Shown piece by piece: positions 24,266 to 32,978 of a stretch of 44,835 nucleotides of DNA. The stretch covers positions 1 to 44,835 of the forward strand of contig JADZDA010000055.1 in assembly GCA_020851255.1 (NCBI GenBank). The letters run 5' to 3'. This stretch comes from Burkholderiales bacterium. GTDB lineage: Bacteria; Pseudomonadota; Gammaproteobacteria; Burkholderiales; Casimicrobiaceae. The notes below the pieces were generated by a model that made no database searches, had not been told where the DNA came from, and saw only the letters and a program-made list of their open reading frames with translations. Position 1 is the first letter of the stretch, and every line of letters starts with the position of its first letter. Made by a program: the position numbers and the translations under genes.

Positions 24266-25227
24266 AACCGAAGCCGACCGAGCCGGCGAAACGCAGGCAC
24301 GATCCCGAGGCGCTGCTCAGGCGCCTCGAGTGGACGGTCATCCGCCGTCTCGACGGCCTGCTGCACGGAGACTACCGGACGCTCTTCCGCGGCTTCGGGC
24401 TCGACCTCGCCGACCTGCGCGAGTACCAGTACCACGACGATGTCCGCCACATCGACTGGAACGTGACCGCGCGGCTGCAGACGCCGTACGTGCGCGAGTA
24501 CACCGAGGATCGCGAGGTCGCCGCGTGGTTCCTCGTCGACCTGTCGGCCTCGGTCGACTTCGGCTCGGGCGAGGTGCGCAAGCACGCGGTCGCCGCCGAC
24601 TTCGTGACCGTCCTCGCGCGGTTGCTCACGCGCCATGGCAATCGCGTCGGCGCGCTCCTCTACGGCGACCGGGTCGACACGGTGCTGCCGTCGCGCGGCG
24701 GCCGGCGCCAGGTGCTCGCTCTCGTCGACCGGATGCACAACCGCCCGGCGCGCCCCCGCTCGCAGGGCACGAGACTCGCCGAGCTGGTCGAGTCCGCGAT
24801 CCGGCTCGTACCCCGGCGCTCGCTCGTGTTCGTCGTCTCCGATTTCATCAGCGAGCCCGGCTGGGCCAAGCCGCTGGGCCGGCTGGCGATGCGCCACGAG
24901 ACGATCGCCGTGCGGCTGGTCGATCCGCTCGAGCGCTCGCTGCCGGACCTCGGCATGGTGCTGATCGAGGATTCCGAGACCGGCGAGCAGCTCCTCGTCG
25001 ACACCCACGACCGCGCCTTCCGGCGCCGGTTCGAGGAGGCGGCGCGCACCCGCGAGGCCGAGGTCCGGGACGCCTACGAGAGCGCCGGCATCGACGCGCT
25101 GGAACTCGGCACCGACGACGATCTCGCGAACGCGGTCCTGCGCTTCGCCGACCTGCGCAAGCGCCGCACGCGGCTCGCCGCCGGCGGCACGTTCCCCCGC
25201 CACCTGGAGGCCCGCCATGTCGTTTGA
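24262..25227 (+). CDS. DUF58-domain protein
   Basis: A 321-residue protein from GTG 24262. GDYRTLFRGFGLDLADLREY, then YQYHDDVRHIDWNVTARLQT and PYVREYTEDREVAAWFLVDL are the DUF58 signature (a divergent VWA-like fold). FLVDLSASVDFGSG mimics the MIDAS D-x-S-x-S of VWA domains. No transmembrane segment is seen. DUF58 is the standard partner of MoxR. It overlaps the MoxR gene by 4 bases and the VWA gene by 11, a tight operon. Confidence 0.93.
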   Translation: MKPKPTEPAKRRHDPEALLRRLEWTVIRRLDGLLHGDYRTLFRGFGLDLADLREYQYHDDVRHIDWNVTARLQTPYVREYTEDREVAAWFLVDLSASVDFGSGEVRKHAVAADFVTVLARLLTRHGNRVGALLYGDRVDTVLPSRGGRRQVLALVDRMHNRPARPRSQGTRLAELVESAIRLVPRRSLVFVVSDFISEPGWAKPLGRLAMRHETIAVRLVDPLERSLPDLGMVLIEDSETGEQLLVDTHDRAFRRRFEEAARTREAEVRDAYESAGIDALELGTDDDLANAVLRFADLRKRRTRLAAGGTFPRHLEARHVV

Positions 25228-26269
25228 GTGGCCGGAGCTCCTTTGGGGCCTGGCCATCCTCCCGCTCCTGGTCGCCGCGTACGCCGCGCTCGTCCGGCGC
25301 CGCAAGCGCCAGGCGATGCGCTACGCCAATCTGTCCCTCGTGCGCGAGGCGATGGCGCGCGGCGCCGGCTGGCGCCGGCACGTCCCGCCGGTGCTGATGC
25401 TCGCGGCGATCGCACTGATGATCGTCGCCGCCGCGCGGCCGGAAACCGAGCTCAGGATTCCGACGCGGCACGAGACCATCGTGCTCGCCGTCGACGTCTC
25501 CGGCAGCATGCGCGCGGCCGACATCAAGCCCAGCCGGCTCGCCGCCGCGCAGGAGGCCGCGCGCGCCTTCGTCGCCGATCTCCCGTCGCACACGCGCGTG
25601 GGCATCGTCACGTTCGCCGGCACCGCCGCGCTCGTGCAGACGCCGACCCGATCGCGCGACGAATTGCACGCCGCGATCGACCGCTTCGCGATGCAGCGCG
25701 GAACCGCCGTCGGCAGCGCGATCCTGGTTTCCCTCAAGACGATCGTTCCCGACGTCGAGTTCGACCTGCGCAGCGCCAATCCGCGTCCGAAGAAGACCGA
25801 CGCGCCGCGCGGGTTCGGTTCCGAACCGCCCAGGGACACGAAGAAGGAGCCGCCGGCGCCGGTCGAGCCCGGTTCGCACGCCTCCGCGGTGATCATCCTG
25901 CTCACCGACGGCCAGACGACGACCGGGCCGGACCCGATCGAGTCGGCGAAGATGGCCGCCGAGCGCGGCGTGCGCGTGTTTACCGTCGGTGTCGGCACGC
26001 CGCAAGGCGAGGTCGTCGGCGCCGAAGGCTGGTCGATGCGCGTGAAGCTCGACGAGGACGCGCTGAAGTCGATCGCGCTCGCCACCCGCGGCGAGTACTA
26101 CGGCGCCGCGAGCGCAGGCGAATTGAAGAAGATCTACGAGTCGCTCAACACCTCGCTCGTGTTCGAGAAGAAGACGATGGAGGTCACCGCGCTGTTCGCG
26201 GCCGCCGCGGCGCTGCTCACCGTGGTCGCCGCCGGCCTTTCGGTGCTCTGGTTCCACCGCATCCTCTGA
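25217..26269 (+). CDS. VWA-domain membrane protein (BatA-like)
   Basis: A 350-residue protein with N-terminal helices (about 8-25 and 57-75), a von Willebrand A domain from about 85 to 310, and a C-terminal helix (about 323-345). The metal site (MIDAS) is DVSGSM, residues 93-98, with later T and D contributions in FAGTAAL and LLTDGQT. A Pro/Lys-rich insertion (residues about 180-220, with RPKKTDAPRG) interrupts the VWA domain between strands. The topology is that of aerotolerance-operon BatA. No BatB, BatC, BatD or BatE follows, so the operon is shorter than usual. Confidence 0.92.
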   Translation: MSFEWPELLWGLAILPLLVAAYAALVRRRKRQAMRYANLSLVREAMARGAGWRRHVPPVLMLAAIALMIVAAARPETELRIPTRHETIVLAVDVSGSMRAADIKPSRLAAAQEAARAFVADLPSHTRVGIVTFAGTAALVQTPTRSRDELHAAIDRFAMQRGTAVGSAILVSLKTIVPDVEFDLRSANPRPKKTDAPRGFGSEPPRDTKKEPPAPVEPGSHASAVIILLTDGQTTTGPDPIESAKMAAERGVRVFTVGVGTPQGEVVGAEGWSMRVKLDEDALKSIALATRGEYYGAASAGELKKIYESLNTSLVFEKKTMEVTALFAAAAALLTVVAAGLSVLWFHRIL

Positions 26270-26442
26270 AGCGGTCACCGGCGACTCCGATACGGGGTCG
26301 GTCCGCCCGTCGCGTCGCCAGGGCCGCGTGGCGGGCGACCGGATACCCGCCGCTGTAAGGTCCGGTATCGCCCGCCGACTGAACAGACCGGGGGCGCGGC
26401 GCCGCGCCCTTCCCTCGCCCACCTTTCGACGGAGGAACCCGC

Positions 26443-26919
26443 ATGAGAAAGCTGCGCAATCGATTCGTCACCGGCCCGACGATGTGGACGATCGCCCTGC
26501 TCGGGCTGGTGTCCTTCGGGGTGCGGGCGGCCGACGGGTTGAACACCGTTCGCTCCCCGCACGCGCCCAAGGTCACGATGGACCGGTTCGAGGAGCTCGC
26601 CAAGGCCCGGGGATTGACCGTCTTCGCCCGTATCGACCACGCGGCCGGAGCGGCACGGGTCGGACGATCGATCCGGCCGCTCGAACTCCTGATCTTCGGC
26701 AATCCGCAGGGGGGTACGCCTTTCATCGAATGCGCGCCGTCGGTGGGCATCGACCTGCCGCTCAAGGCCCTGGTCTGGGAGGACGCGAGCGGCGCCGTCT
26801 GGGTCGGCACCAACGATCCCCTGTGGGTCGCGCAGCGGCACGGAGCCGCGAATTGCCCGGCCGCCGAGAACCTCCGCAAGGGGCTGGCCGGTCTGGTCGA
26901 AGCCGCCGTCGCGCGCTAG
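26443..26919 (+). CDS. Secreted DUF302 protein
   Basis: A 158-residue protein with a signal peptide ending around ...FGVRAAD and a DUF302 domain after it: VTMDRFEELAKARGLTVFAR, IDHAAGAARVGRSIRPLELL and IFGNPQGGTPFIECAP, then IDLPLKALVWEDASGAVWVG. DUF302 proteins are small TIM-like or swapped dimers of unknown role, often secreted. GGAGGAA sits 7-13 bases before ATG 26443. Separate from the VWA operon by 173 bases. Confidence 0.9.
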   Translation: MRKLRNRFVTGPTMWTIALLGLVSFGVRAADGLNTVRSPHAPKVTMDRFEELAKARGLTVFARIDHAAGAARVGRSIRPLELLIFGNPQGGTPFIECAPSVGIDLPLKALVWEDASGAVWVGTNDPLWVAQRHGAANCPAAENLRKGLAGLVEAAVAR

Positions 26920-27018
26920 GTCGACCGAGGGAGCCGGGACGCGTCCGGCTGCGCGCGTGCCAGCCGATCGCCGGTTGCTGTTAGGCTTAGGCTCACGCCC
27001 GACCGCCGGAGACCCTCG

Positions 27019-28446
27019 ATGCGATCCCACGATCTCGAACGCGACCTCGCCACGCTGCGCGACGGGCTGCCGCCCCGCGGGGGCAAGCGACATCGCGTCG
27101 TCGTCGTCGGCGCCGGCGTCGCAGGCCTGGTCTGCGCGCACGAACTCCTCCGCGCCGGTCACGACGTCGAGCTGATCGAGGCGCGCCAGCGCGTCGGCGG
27201 CCGGATCTACACGATGCGCGAGCCGTTCGCGCCCGGCCTCTACGCCGAGGCCGGCGCGATGCGCATTCCGCGTTCGCACCGGCTCTCGATCGCGTTGATC
27301 GAACGCGCCGGACTCGCGGTCAAGCCGTTCACGATGCACAACCCCAACGCCTACTGCCACCTGTTCGGGCGCAAGCTGAGGCTCTCGGAGTTCGAATCGA
27401 ACCCCGCTGCGCTGGGCGAGGAGCTCGCCGAGCAGGACCGGGGTCTCGTCTCCGGCGCGCGCTGGCAGGCGCTGCTGCAGCCCTACGCGCAGCGGATCGA
27501 GCGCGACGGCGACGAGGGCTGGCGCGCGATCGCCGGCGAGCTCGACGGCTATTCGACGCGCGAGTTCCTGGAGAAACACGGCTGGTCCGAAGCCGCGATC
27601 GAGGTCTTCGGCCTCGTGAACAACCAGGAAGCGATCATGAACTCGTGCTTCCTCGAGCTGTTGCGCGAGGAGGTCGGGAACTACTACACGGACATGGTGC
27701 GGATCGACGGCGGCTCCGACCAGCTCACGAATTCGTTCCTGCCGTCGCTGCGCCAGCGCATCCGGTTCGGCGCGCGGATGGTCGCGCTCGACCAGTCGGA
27801 GCGCGATGTCACCGTCCACTACGAGACAGCGGCCGGTCGTGGCCGCGCGATCGCAGACTACGCGATCGTCACCGTCCCGTTCCCGGTTCTGCGTCACGTC
27901 GAGGTGCTCAAACCGTTCTCGCACGCCAAGCGCCGCGCGGTCCGGCAATTGCGCTACGACGCCTCCGCGAAGATCTTTTTCCAATGCCGGCGGCGCTTCT
28001 GGGAGGACGACGAGGGGATCGTCGGCGGCGGCACCGTCACCGACCTGCCGATCCGGAATCTCTACTACCCCGAGGCCGGCAAGGCGACCGGGCGCGGCGT
28101 GCTGCTCGCGAGCTACACCTGGTCGGAGGACGCGCAGCGCTGGGGGTCGCTCGCCCCCGACGACCGCATCGAGCAGGCGATCGAGGACGTCGCGGTGATC
28201 CATCCGCAGATCCTCGCGGAATTCGAGGTCGGCGCCTCCTGGATGTGGCACGACGACCCGTACGCCGGAGGCGCGTTCGCCCTGTTCGAGCCGGGTCAGC
28301 AGGGACTCCTGCACGAGCACATCATCGCGCCCGAGGGCCGCGTCCACTTCGCCGGCGAGCACGCCTCGCTCGCGCACGCCTGGATCCAGGGCTCGATCGA
28401 ATCGGGCCTGCGTGCCGCGCGCGAGGTCCATGCGCATCCGGCCTGA
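27019..28446 (+). CDS. Flavin-containing amine oxidase (FAD)
   Basis: A 475-residue oxidoreductase of the monoamine/L-amino-acid oxidase family. VVVVGAGVAGLVCAHELL (GxGxxG, residues 31-36), E54 binding the ribose, and the family motif RVGGRIYTM near residues 58-66 form the FAD site, with FAGEHASLAHAWIQGSIESG in the C-terminal FAD-binding part. It has no signal peptide. Substrate could be a polyamine, aromatic amine or L-amino acid. The next gene overlaps its end by 17 bases. Confidence 0.93.
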   Translation: MRSHDLERDLATLRDGLPPRGGKRHRVVVVGAGVAGLVCAHELLRAGHDVELIEARQRVGGRIYTMREPFAPGLYAEAGAMRIPRSHRLSIALIERAGLAVKPFTMHNPNAYCHLFGRKLRLSEFESNPAALGEELAEQDRGLVSGARWQALLQPYAQRIERDGDEGWRAIAGELDGYSTREFLEKHGWSEAAIEVFGLVNNQEAIMNSCFLELLREEVGNYYTDMVRIDGGSDQLTNSFLPSLRQRIRFGARMVALDQSERDVTVHYETAAGRGRAIADYAIVTVPFPVLRHVEVLKPFSHAKRRAVRQLRYDASAKIFFQCRRRFWEDDEGIVGGGTVTDLPIRNLYYPEAGKATGRGVLLASYTWSEDAQRWGSLAPDDRIEQAIEDVAVIHPQILAEFEVGASWMWHDDPYAGGAFALFEPGQQGLLHEHIIAPEGRVHFAGEHASLAHAWIQGSIESGLRAAREVHAHPA

Positions 28447-29029
28447 GCGGACTCCCGCGGCCGCGCGGGCGTCCGTCGTGCGGACCGCGGCCCGGGTACT
28501 CGTCCTCGCTGCGATCATGTCCGCGCCGGTGCCGCCGTTCGCCCAGGTCGTCCGCCCGCCCGCCGGACAGACGCTCGACCGTTCGTTCGAGGTCGCCCTG
28601 GCGTCGAGGATCGACCGCCCGTGCATCGCCGTGCGTGCGAACGGAGCGGCGGTGCTGATCGCGCGCGCGCCGCTCGACGCGGCGGTTGCGGCGCGGCCCG
28701 CGCGCTGGCGCACCGAGGCCGAGCGCGAGGCGCTGATCCGCGGCGATCGGGCGAAGCTGTTGCTCGAACGGGCGCGCGGCGGGCCGGACCACGCCGGCTG
28801 CGCGAGTGTCGATGCGCGTTCGATCGGCGACGCCGGACACCTGGTCGTCGAGTGGCTCGAAGCCGGACGCGCGGCCGTCGTCGCCGACGGCGCGGTCGCG
28901 GCCGACCGCGCAATCACCATCCGCTACGTCGGCAACGCCCCGGCGCCGCACGTCGGACGCGGCGACATCCGGTTCCTGCGCGGAGAACCGCGGCGCGAGT
29001 TCCTGCGCGTCGAATGGTGGGCGAGCTGA
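28430..29029 (+). CDS. Secreted protein of unknown function
   Basis: A 199-residue protein with an N-terminal signal (VVRTAARVLVLAAIMSAPVP then PFAQ as a likely signal-peptidase site). The remainder contains two cysteines (FDRPCIAV; DHAGCASV), a possible disulfide pair, and no family that I recognise. ATG 28430 overlaps the amine oxidase stop by 17 bases and has GAGG upstream, so expression is tied to that enzyme. A role at the cell surface or periplasm alongside the oxidase is possible but is inference. Confidence 0.65.
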   Translation: MRIRPERTPAAARASVVRTAARVLVLAAIMSAPVPPFAQVVRPPAGQTLDRSFEVALASRIDRPCIAVRANGAAVLIARAPLDAAVAARPARWRTEAEREALIRGDRAKLLLERARGGPDHAGCASVDARSIGDAGHLVVEWLEAGRAAVVADGAVAADRAITIRYVGNAPAPHVGRGDIRFLRGEPRREFLRVEWWAS

Positions 29030-29043
29030 CGGCGGCGCCGCCG
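29030..29043. terminator. 14-bp palindrome between convergent genes
   Basis: CGGCGGCGCCGCCG is a perfect palindrome exactly between the stop of the secreted-protein gene and the end of the minus-strand dehydrogenase gene. It could pair in both transcripts, but there is no T-run, so this is a weak call. Confidence 0.25.
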
Positions 29044-29045
29044 GA

Positions 29046-30461
29046 TCACAGCCGCTTGAGCAGCGCGAGCACCTTCTCGAACGTCGCGCCGTACGGCGGA
29101 TGGAGCAGGCTCGCCGCCGCGTAGCGCGGCTGGACGAACACGCTCTTGCGGTGGCTGAACGTCAGGAACGACGCCTCGCCGTGGTAGGCGCCGATCCCCG
29201 ACGCGCCGACGCCGCCGAACGGCAGCTCCTCGTGCGCGAAGTGCCAGAGCGTGTCGTTGACGGTGACGCCGCCGGCGATGGTCTCGCGCAGGATCCGCTC
29301 GCGCACCGGCTTGTCGTCGGCGAACACGTAGAACGCGAGCGGCCGCGGGCGTCGGCGAACCGCGGCGATCGCCTCGTCGACGTTCGCGCAGGTCTCGACC
29401 GGCAACAGCGGCCCGAAGATCTCCTCTTCCATGATCGCCATGCCGTCGCGCGCACCGACGACCAGCGTCGGCGGATAGCGACGCGTCGTCGGATCGGGCC
29501 GCGCGTCCGCCGGCACGGTGACGATCCGCGCTCCCTTCGCGCGCGCGTCGGCGACCAGGCCGTCCAGCCGCGCGAAGTGGCGATCGTTGACGATGGTGGT
29601 GTAGTCGGGATTGCGCGCCGGATCGGGATAGAGCGCGCGCACCGCGTCGACGACCGCCGCGACGAACGCGTCGACGCGCGCGGGCGTGACGATCGCGTAG
29701 TCGGGTGCGATGCAGGTCTGCCCGGCGTTCAGCAGCTTGCCGACGACCAGCCGCGGGGCGAGGCGCGCGAGGTCGGCGCTGTCGTCGACGATCGCCGGGC
29801 TCTTGCCGCCGAGCTCCAGCGTGACCGGCGTGAGATTGGCGGCGGCCGCCTTCGCGACCTCGCGACCGACCGCGGTCGAACCGGTGAAGAACAGATGGTC
29901 GAAAGGCAACCGGGTGAACGCGGCGCCTACGTCGGCTCCGCCGGTGACGACCGCGAGCTCGTCGGGCGCGTAGCGCTCGCCGATCGCGCGCGCCAGCAGG
30001 TCCGCGGTCGCCGGCGTCGCCTCGGACGGCTTGATCAGCGCGCGGCAGCCGGCGGCGAGGGCGCCGATCGCCGGCGCGAGCGCGAGCTGCACCGGGTAGT
30101 TCCACGGACTCACGATGCCGGCCACGCCCAGCGGTTGCGCCATCAGGTACGCGCGTCCGGGCTTGAGCTGCAAGGGCGTGGCGACGCGCTCGCGCTGCAT
30201 CCAGCGCGGCAGCGTCCGGATCGCGTGCTTGATGCCCGATCCGACGATGTAGAGTTCGGCGAGCCGCGTCTCGTGCGACGACCGGTGGCCGAAGTCGGCG
30301 TCGATCGCGGCCACGAAATCGGCCTCGCGATCGCGCACGATCGCCCCGAGCCGGGCGAGCCGATCGCGGCGCACCGCGAGCGTCGGGTAGGACTCACGCG
30401 CGAACGCTTCGCGCTGTCCGCGGAACAGGCGCTCGAGCGGTTCGAGTGCGGCGCCGGTCAT
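29046..30461 (-). CDS. Coniferyl-aldehyde-type dehydrogenase
   Basis: A 471-residue aldehyde dehydrogenase. N121 (PWNYP), E216 (LELGGK) and C250 (NAGQTCIAPDY) form the active site, and the sequence features RDEAFARESYPT-like N-terminus, SSHETRLAEL and RWMQRERV characteristic of the coniferyl aldehyde dehydrogenase (CalB) group, which oxidises coniferyl and other aldehydes. The C-terminal helix SFLTFSHRKSVFVQP is also diagnostic. It overlaps the preceding patatin gene by ATGA (30458-30461), so it is translated from the same message. Confidence 0.92.
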   Translation of the reverse strand: MTGAALEPLERLFRGQREAFARESYPTLAVRRDRLARLGAIVRDREADFVAAIDADFGHRSSHETRLAELYIVGSGIKHAIRTLPRWMQRERVATPLQLKPGRAYLMAQPLGVAGIVSPWNYPVQLALAPAIGALAAGCRALIKPSEATPATADLLARAIGERYAPDELAVVTGGADVGAAFTRLPFDHLFFTGSTAVGREVAKAAAANLTPVTLELGGKSPAIVDDSADLARLAPRLVVGKLLNAGQTCIAPDYAIVTPARVDAFVAAVVDAVRALYPDPARNPDYTTIVNDRHFARLDGLVADARAKGARIVTVPADARPDPTTRRYPPTLVVGARDGMAIMEEEIFGPLLPVETCANVDEAIAAVRRRPRPLAFYVFADDKPVRERILRETIAGGVTVNDTLWHFAHEELPFGGVGASGIGAYHGEASFLTFSHRKSVFVQPRYAAASLLHPPYGATFEKVLALLKRL

Positions 30462-31888
30462 TTCCTCGCCGCCGATCCGAGGTCGCGCAGCAGCCGCGCG
30501 TACTCCGGAGACTGGCGCAGCGCCACCCCCGCCGCTGCGCGCAGCCGGTCGACCTGCTCGTCGGTGAGCACGAACGACGTCGGCGTCTGGTTGAGGAATT
30601 CGCGCTCGGACTCGTCGGACAGCGCCTCGAAGCTCACGTCGATCGCGTAGAGCTCGATGTCGGGCACGTCGGCCGCGCGCGCGAGCAGCGGATTGCCGGC
30701 GTTGACGAAGGCTCCGGCCTGCCGCAGCGAGCGCAGCGTGTGCCAGCGCACGGCCAGGTCGCGCAGCAGTTCGACCGCCTCGTACGAATAGCGGTCGATC
30801 GGCACGCCGGTGGCCTTGAGGAGGATCTGCACGTCGTTGGGCGGCCGTTCGCGCCGGTCCCAGTCGGTCTTGGGCACCGACAGCGAGTTGACGACGACGA
30901 CGACCAGGCGCTCGATGTCGTCGGTCTTCGCCGAGCGGCGCAGCGTGCGGCTCGCCTCGATCTGCTCGAGCGTCTCCAGCACCGATCGGACGCCCAGGTT
31001 GTCGGAGACCCCGCCGTCGACCAGATGCAGGAACGGCCGGTTCGCGCCGTCCTTGAACGAGTCCATCTCGCGGATGCGCTGCAGCGCGCGACCGGCCGGG
31101 CGCAGCCGGTTGTCCGGATCACGGAACTGCCGGACCCAGGTCGGTTCCCTGTAACCGCAGTTGCCGCCGTAATTGTTGAACGTGAGCGGCGACAGCACCA
31201 GCGGCACCGCCGACGAACTCGCCGCCGCGCGCGACAGGGGCACCGACGACAGGTCCGAGCAGATCAGGTCGAATTCGCCCTGGCTGAATCCCAGGCGCGA
31301 GCCAGTCGAGATGTCGGTGGCGGTCGCGAGCACGAACGGGCCGGGATGCCCGATCAGGTCGCCGTAGGTCCTGCCGTCAAACAGGATCTCGTCGTAGAGC
31401 TGGGCGGCCATTTCCGAACGTCCCCAGGTCTCCGACCACAGCGCGCTCCAGTTGGCGGGCGACAGGAACCGGCTCAGGAGTTCCCCCTGGACATTGCGCT
31501 TCAGGAAGCGGCGCTCGTACTCGTCGAACAATCGCTCGCCGTGCAGCGCGTAGGCGAGCGCGGTGAAGCTGCCGCCGGACACGCCGGTGATCATGTCGAC
31601 CTGGTCGAGGAGCCGCGTGCGCCGTCCGCCGATCTCGACCTCGGTGCGCCTCAGTTCCTCGAGCACGCCGAACGAGAACGCCGCCGCGCGCGTGCCGCCG
31701 CCGGAGAACGCGAGGATGACGACGGTTCCCGGATCGTTGCCCGGCCGTTCGGGCCGGGTGTCGTAGCGGTAGCCGGCCGCGCGATCGAATTGCGCGAGCG
31801 GGGCGTTCACCGGGCGCGTGGCCGCGCAGCCCGCGAGCACGATCGCGCCGGCGACGGCGAGGAGCGACGAAACGGCCCTGCGCAACAT
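30458..31888 (-). CDS. Patatin-like phospholipase, lipoprotein
   Basis: A 476-residue protein with a lipoprotein signal (LLAVAGAIVLAGC, lipobox C21) and a patatin domain from about residue 55. The oxyanion loop is SGGGTR (62-67), the nucleophile S104 in GVSGG (102-106), and the catalytic Asp D291 in DGGVSD. A helical C-terminal part ends the protein. Outer-membrane patatins hydrolyse membrane phospholipids. A TATAAT hexamer sits 34 bases upstream of ATG 31888. It precedes the aldehyde dehydrogenase in a two-gene operon. Confidence 0.92.
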   Translation of the reverse strand: MLRRAVSSLLAVAGAIVLAGCAATRPVNAPLAQFDRAAGYRYDTRPERPGNDPGTVVILAFSGGGTRAAAFSFGVLEELRRTEVEIGGRRTRLLDQVDMITGVSGGSFTALAYALHGERLFDEYERRFLKRNVQGELLSRFLSPANWSALWSETWGRSEMAAQLYDEILFDGRTYGDLIGHPGPFVLATATDISTGSRLGFSQGEFDLICSDLSSVPLSRAAASSSAVPLVLSPLTFNNYGGNCGYREPTWVRQFRDPDNRLRPAGRALQRIREMDSFKDGANRPFLHLVDGGVSDNLGVRSVLETLEQIEASRTLRRSAKTDDIERLVVVVVNSLSVPKTDWDRRERPPNDVQILLKATGVPIDRYSYEAVELLRDLAVRWHTLRSLRQAGAFVNAGNPLLARAADVPDIELYAIDVSFEALSDESEREFLNQTPTSFVLTDEQVDRLRAAAGVALRQSPEYARLLRDLGSAARK

Positions 31889-31921
31889 GCGTGGCGAGCA
31901 ACGAGCGTACCGGACCGGCGA

Positions 31922-31927
31922 ATTATA
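31922..31927 (-). promoter_or_regulatory. -10 element (TATAAT) for the patatin operon
   Basis: A perfect TATAAT on the minus strand, 34 bases before ATG 31888, in a stretch otherwise about 70% GC. A 17-base spacer leads to GTCGTCGC, so the -35 is poor and the promoter may rely on an activator or an extended contact. Confidence 0.5.
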
Positions 31928-31974
31928 AGCGCCGGGACGCCGGTGCGACGACGCGCGCCCCGGGACCGGGCCGG

Positions 31975-32892
31975 TCAGCGCGCCAGCAGCGCGCCCGCTG
32001 CCCCGCCCAGTGCCGCCTGCGCCCGCCGGGCGGCCGCCGCGTAGGAGGCGATCCGCAGGAATCCGTGGACCAGCGCCGGCTCGTCGGCGAGCGTCACCGG
32101 CACGCCCGCGACACGCAGTCTCGCGGCCAGAGCCACCCCCTCGTCGTGCAAGGGGTCCAGCTCCGCGACCACGATGTGCGTCGGCGGCAGGTCCACGAGC
32201 GAGTCGCGCATGGGCACCGCGCGCGAATCTCCCTGGAGTCCCTGCAGGTACTGATCCCAGTACCAGATCATGTCGTCACGCGTGAGCGTCGGCGACGATG
32301 CGTGCTCGCGATAGCTCTGCGTGTCGAAGACCGGCTCGACGACCGGATAGATCAGCAGTTGCATCGCGATCGCCGGCCCGCCGCGGTCGCGCGCCTCGAT
32401 CGCGCAGCCCAACGCGAGATGCGCACCGGCCGAGTCGCCGGCGACGCCGACCCGCCGCGCGTCCACGCCCAGCGCGCTCGCGTGTCCGGCGACCCAGCGC
32501 AGAGCGAGATAAGCATCGTCGTTCGGGGCCGGCCACGGATTCTCCGGCGCACGCCGGTAGTGCACACCGACGACCAGCGCATCGGCGTCACGCGCGAGGG
32601 CGGCGCAGGCGCCGTCGTGCGTCGCGAGGCTGCCGGCGACCCAGCCGCCACCGTGCAGGTAGACGATCGCCGGCTTGACGCCCGACCCGGCGCGATACAG
32701 TCGCAGCGCGATCTCGCGGCCGGGCGCGACGATCCACGCGTCCCCGCGCGCGACCTCGTCCTCGGCCGCCGGAAACCGGTGCGCGATCAGTTCCATCCGG
32801 TTGCGGCGGGACGGCGCCGAACCGTCCTCGAGCGGTGGCACTTCGGCAGCGACGCGGGCGAGGTAATCGGCGACGGCGGGATCGATCGGCAT
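31975..32892 (-). CDS. Alpha/beta hydrolase (HSL-type esterase)
   Basis: A 305-residue enzyme of the hormone-sensitive-lipase group. VYLHGGGWVAGSLATHDGAC carries the HGGG oxyanion motif, VGVAGDSAGAHLALGC carries the nucleophile Ser in GDSAG, and the catalytic Asp and His are in ELDPLHDEG and ALVHGFLRI. The N-terminus (MPIDPAVADYLARVAAEVPP) is typical. ATG 32892 starts at the conserved N-terminus. Substrate probably a short-chain ester. Not tightly linked to neighbours. Confidence 0.92.
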   Translation of the reverse strand: MPIDPAVADYLARVAAEVPPLEDGSAPSRRNRMELIAHRFPAAEDEVARGDAWIVAPGREIALRLYRAGSGVKPAIVYLHGGGWVAGSLATHDGACAALARDADALVVGVHYRRAPENPWPAPNDDAYLALRWVAGHASALGVDARRVGVAGDSAGAHLALGCAIEARDRGGPAIAMQLLIYPVVEPVFDTQSYREHASSPTLTRDDMIWYWDQYLQGLQGDSRAVPMRDSLVDLPPTHIVVAELDPLHDEGVALAARLRVAGVPVTLADEPALVHGFLRIASYAAAARRAQAALGGAAGALLAR

Positions 32893-32978
32893 GGCAGCGC
32901 GGCCGCGACGGGGCGGCATCGGAGCGAGTGTGAGCGGGTTCGGAGCGCCCGCCACTATGACCGGGCGCGCGGCCGCGA

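Noticed and set aside
26980-26986. GTTAGGC core upstream of the amine oxidase, as in integron sites
   Set aside because: There is no partner RYYYAAC core or pairing arm within 150 bases, and the flanks are typical host DNA; part of a TTAGGCTTAGGC repeat.
26275-28920. Very long antisense frame of about 880 codons opposite the DUF302, amine oxidase and secreted-protein genes
   Set aside because: It is antisense to genes with clear domains, has Arg/Ala/Gly/Asp-skewed composition and no recognisable motif; such frames are expected in 70% GC DNA.
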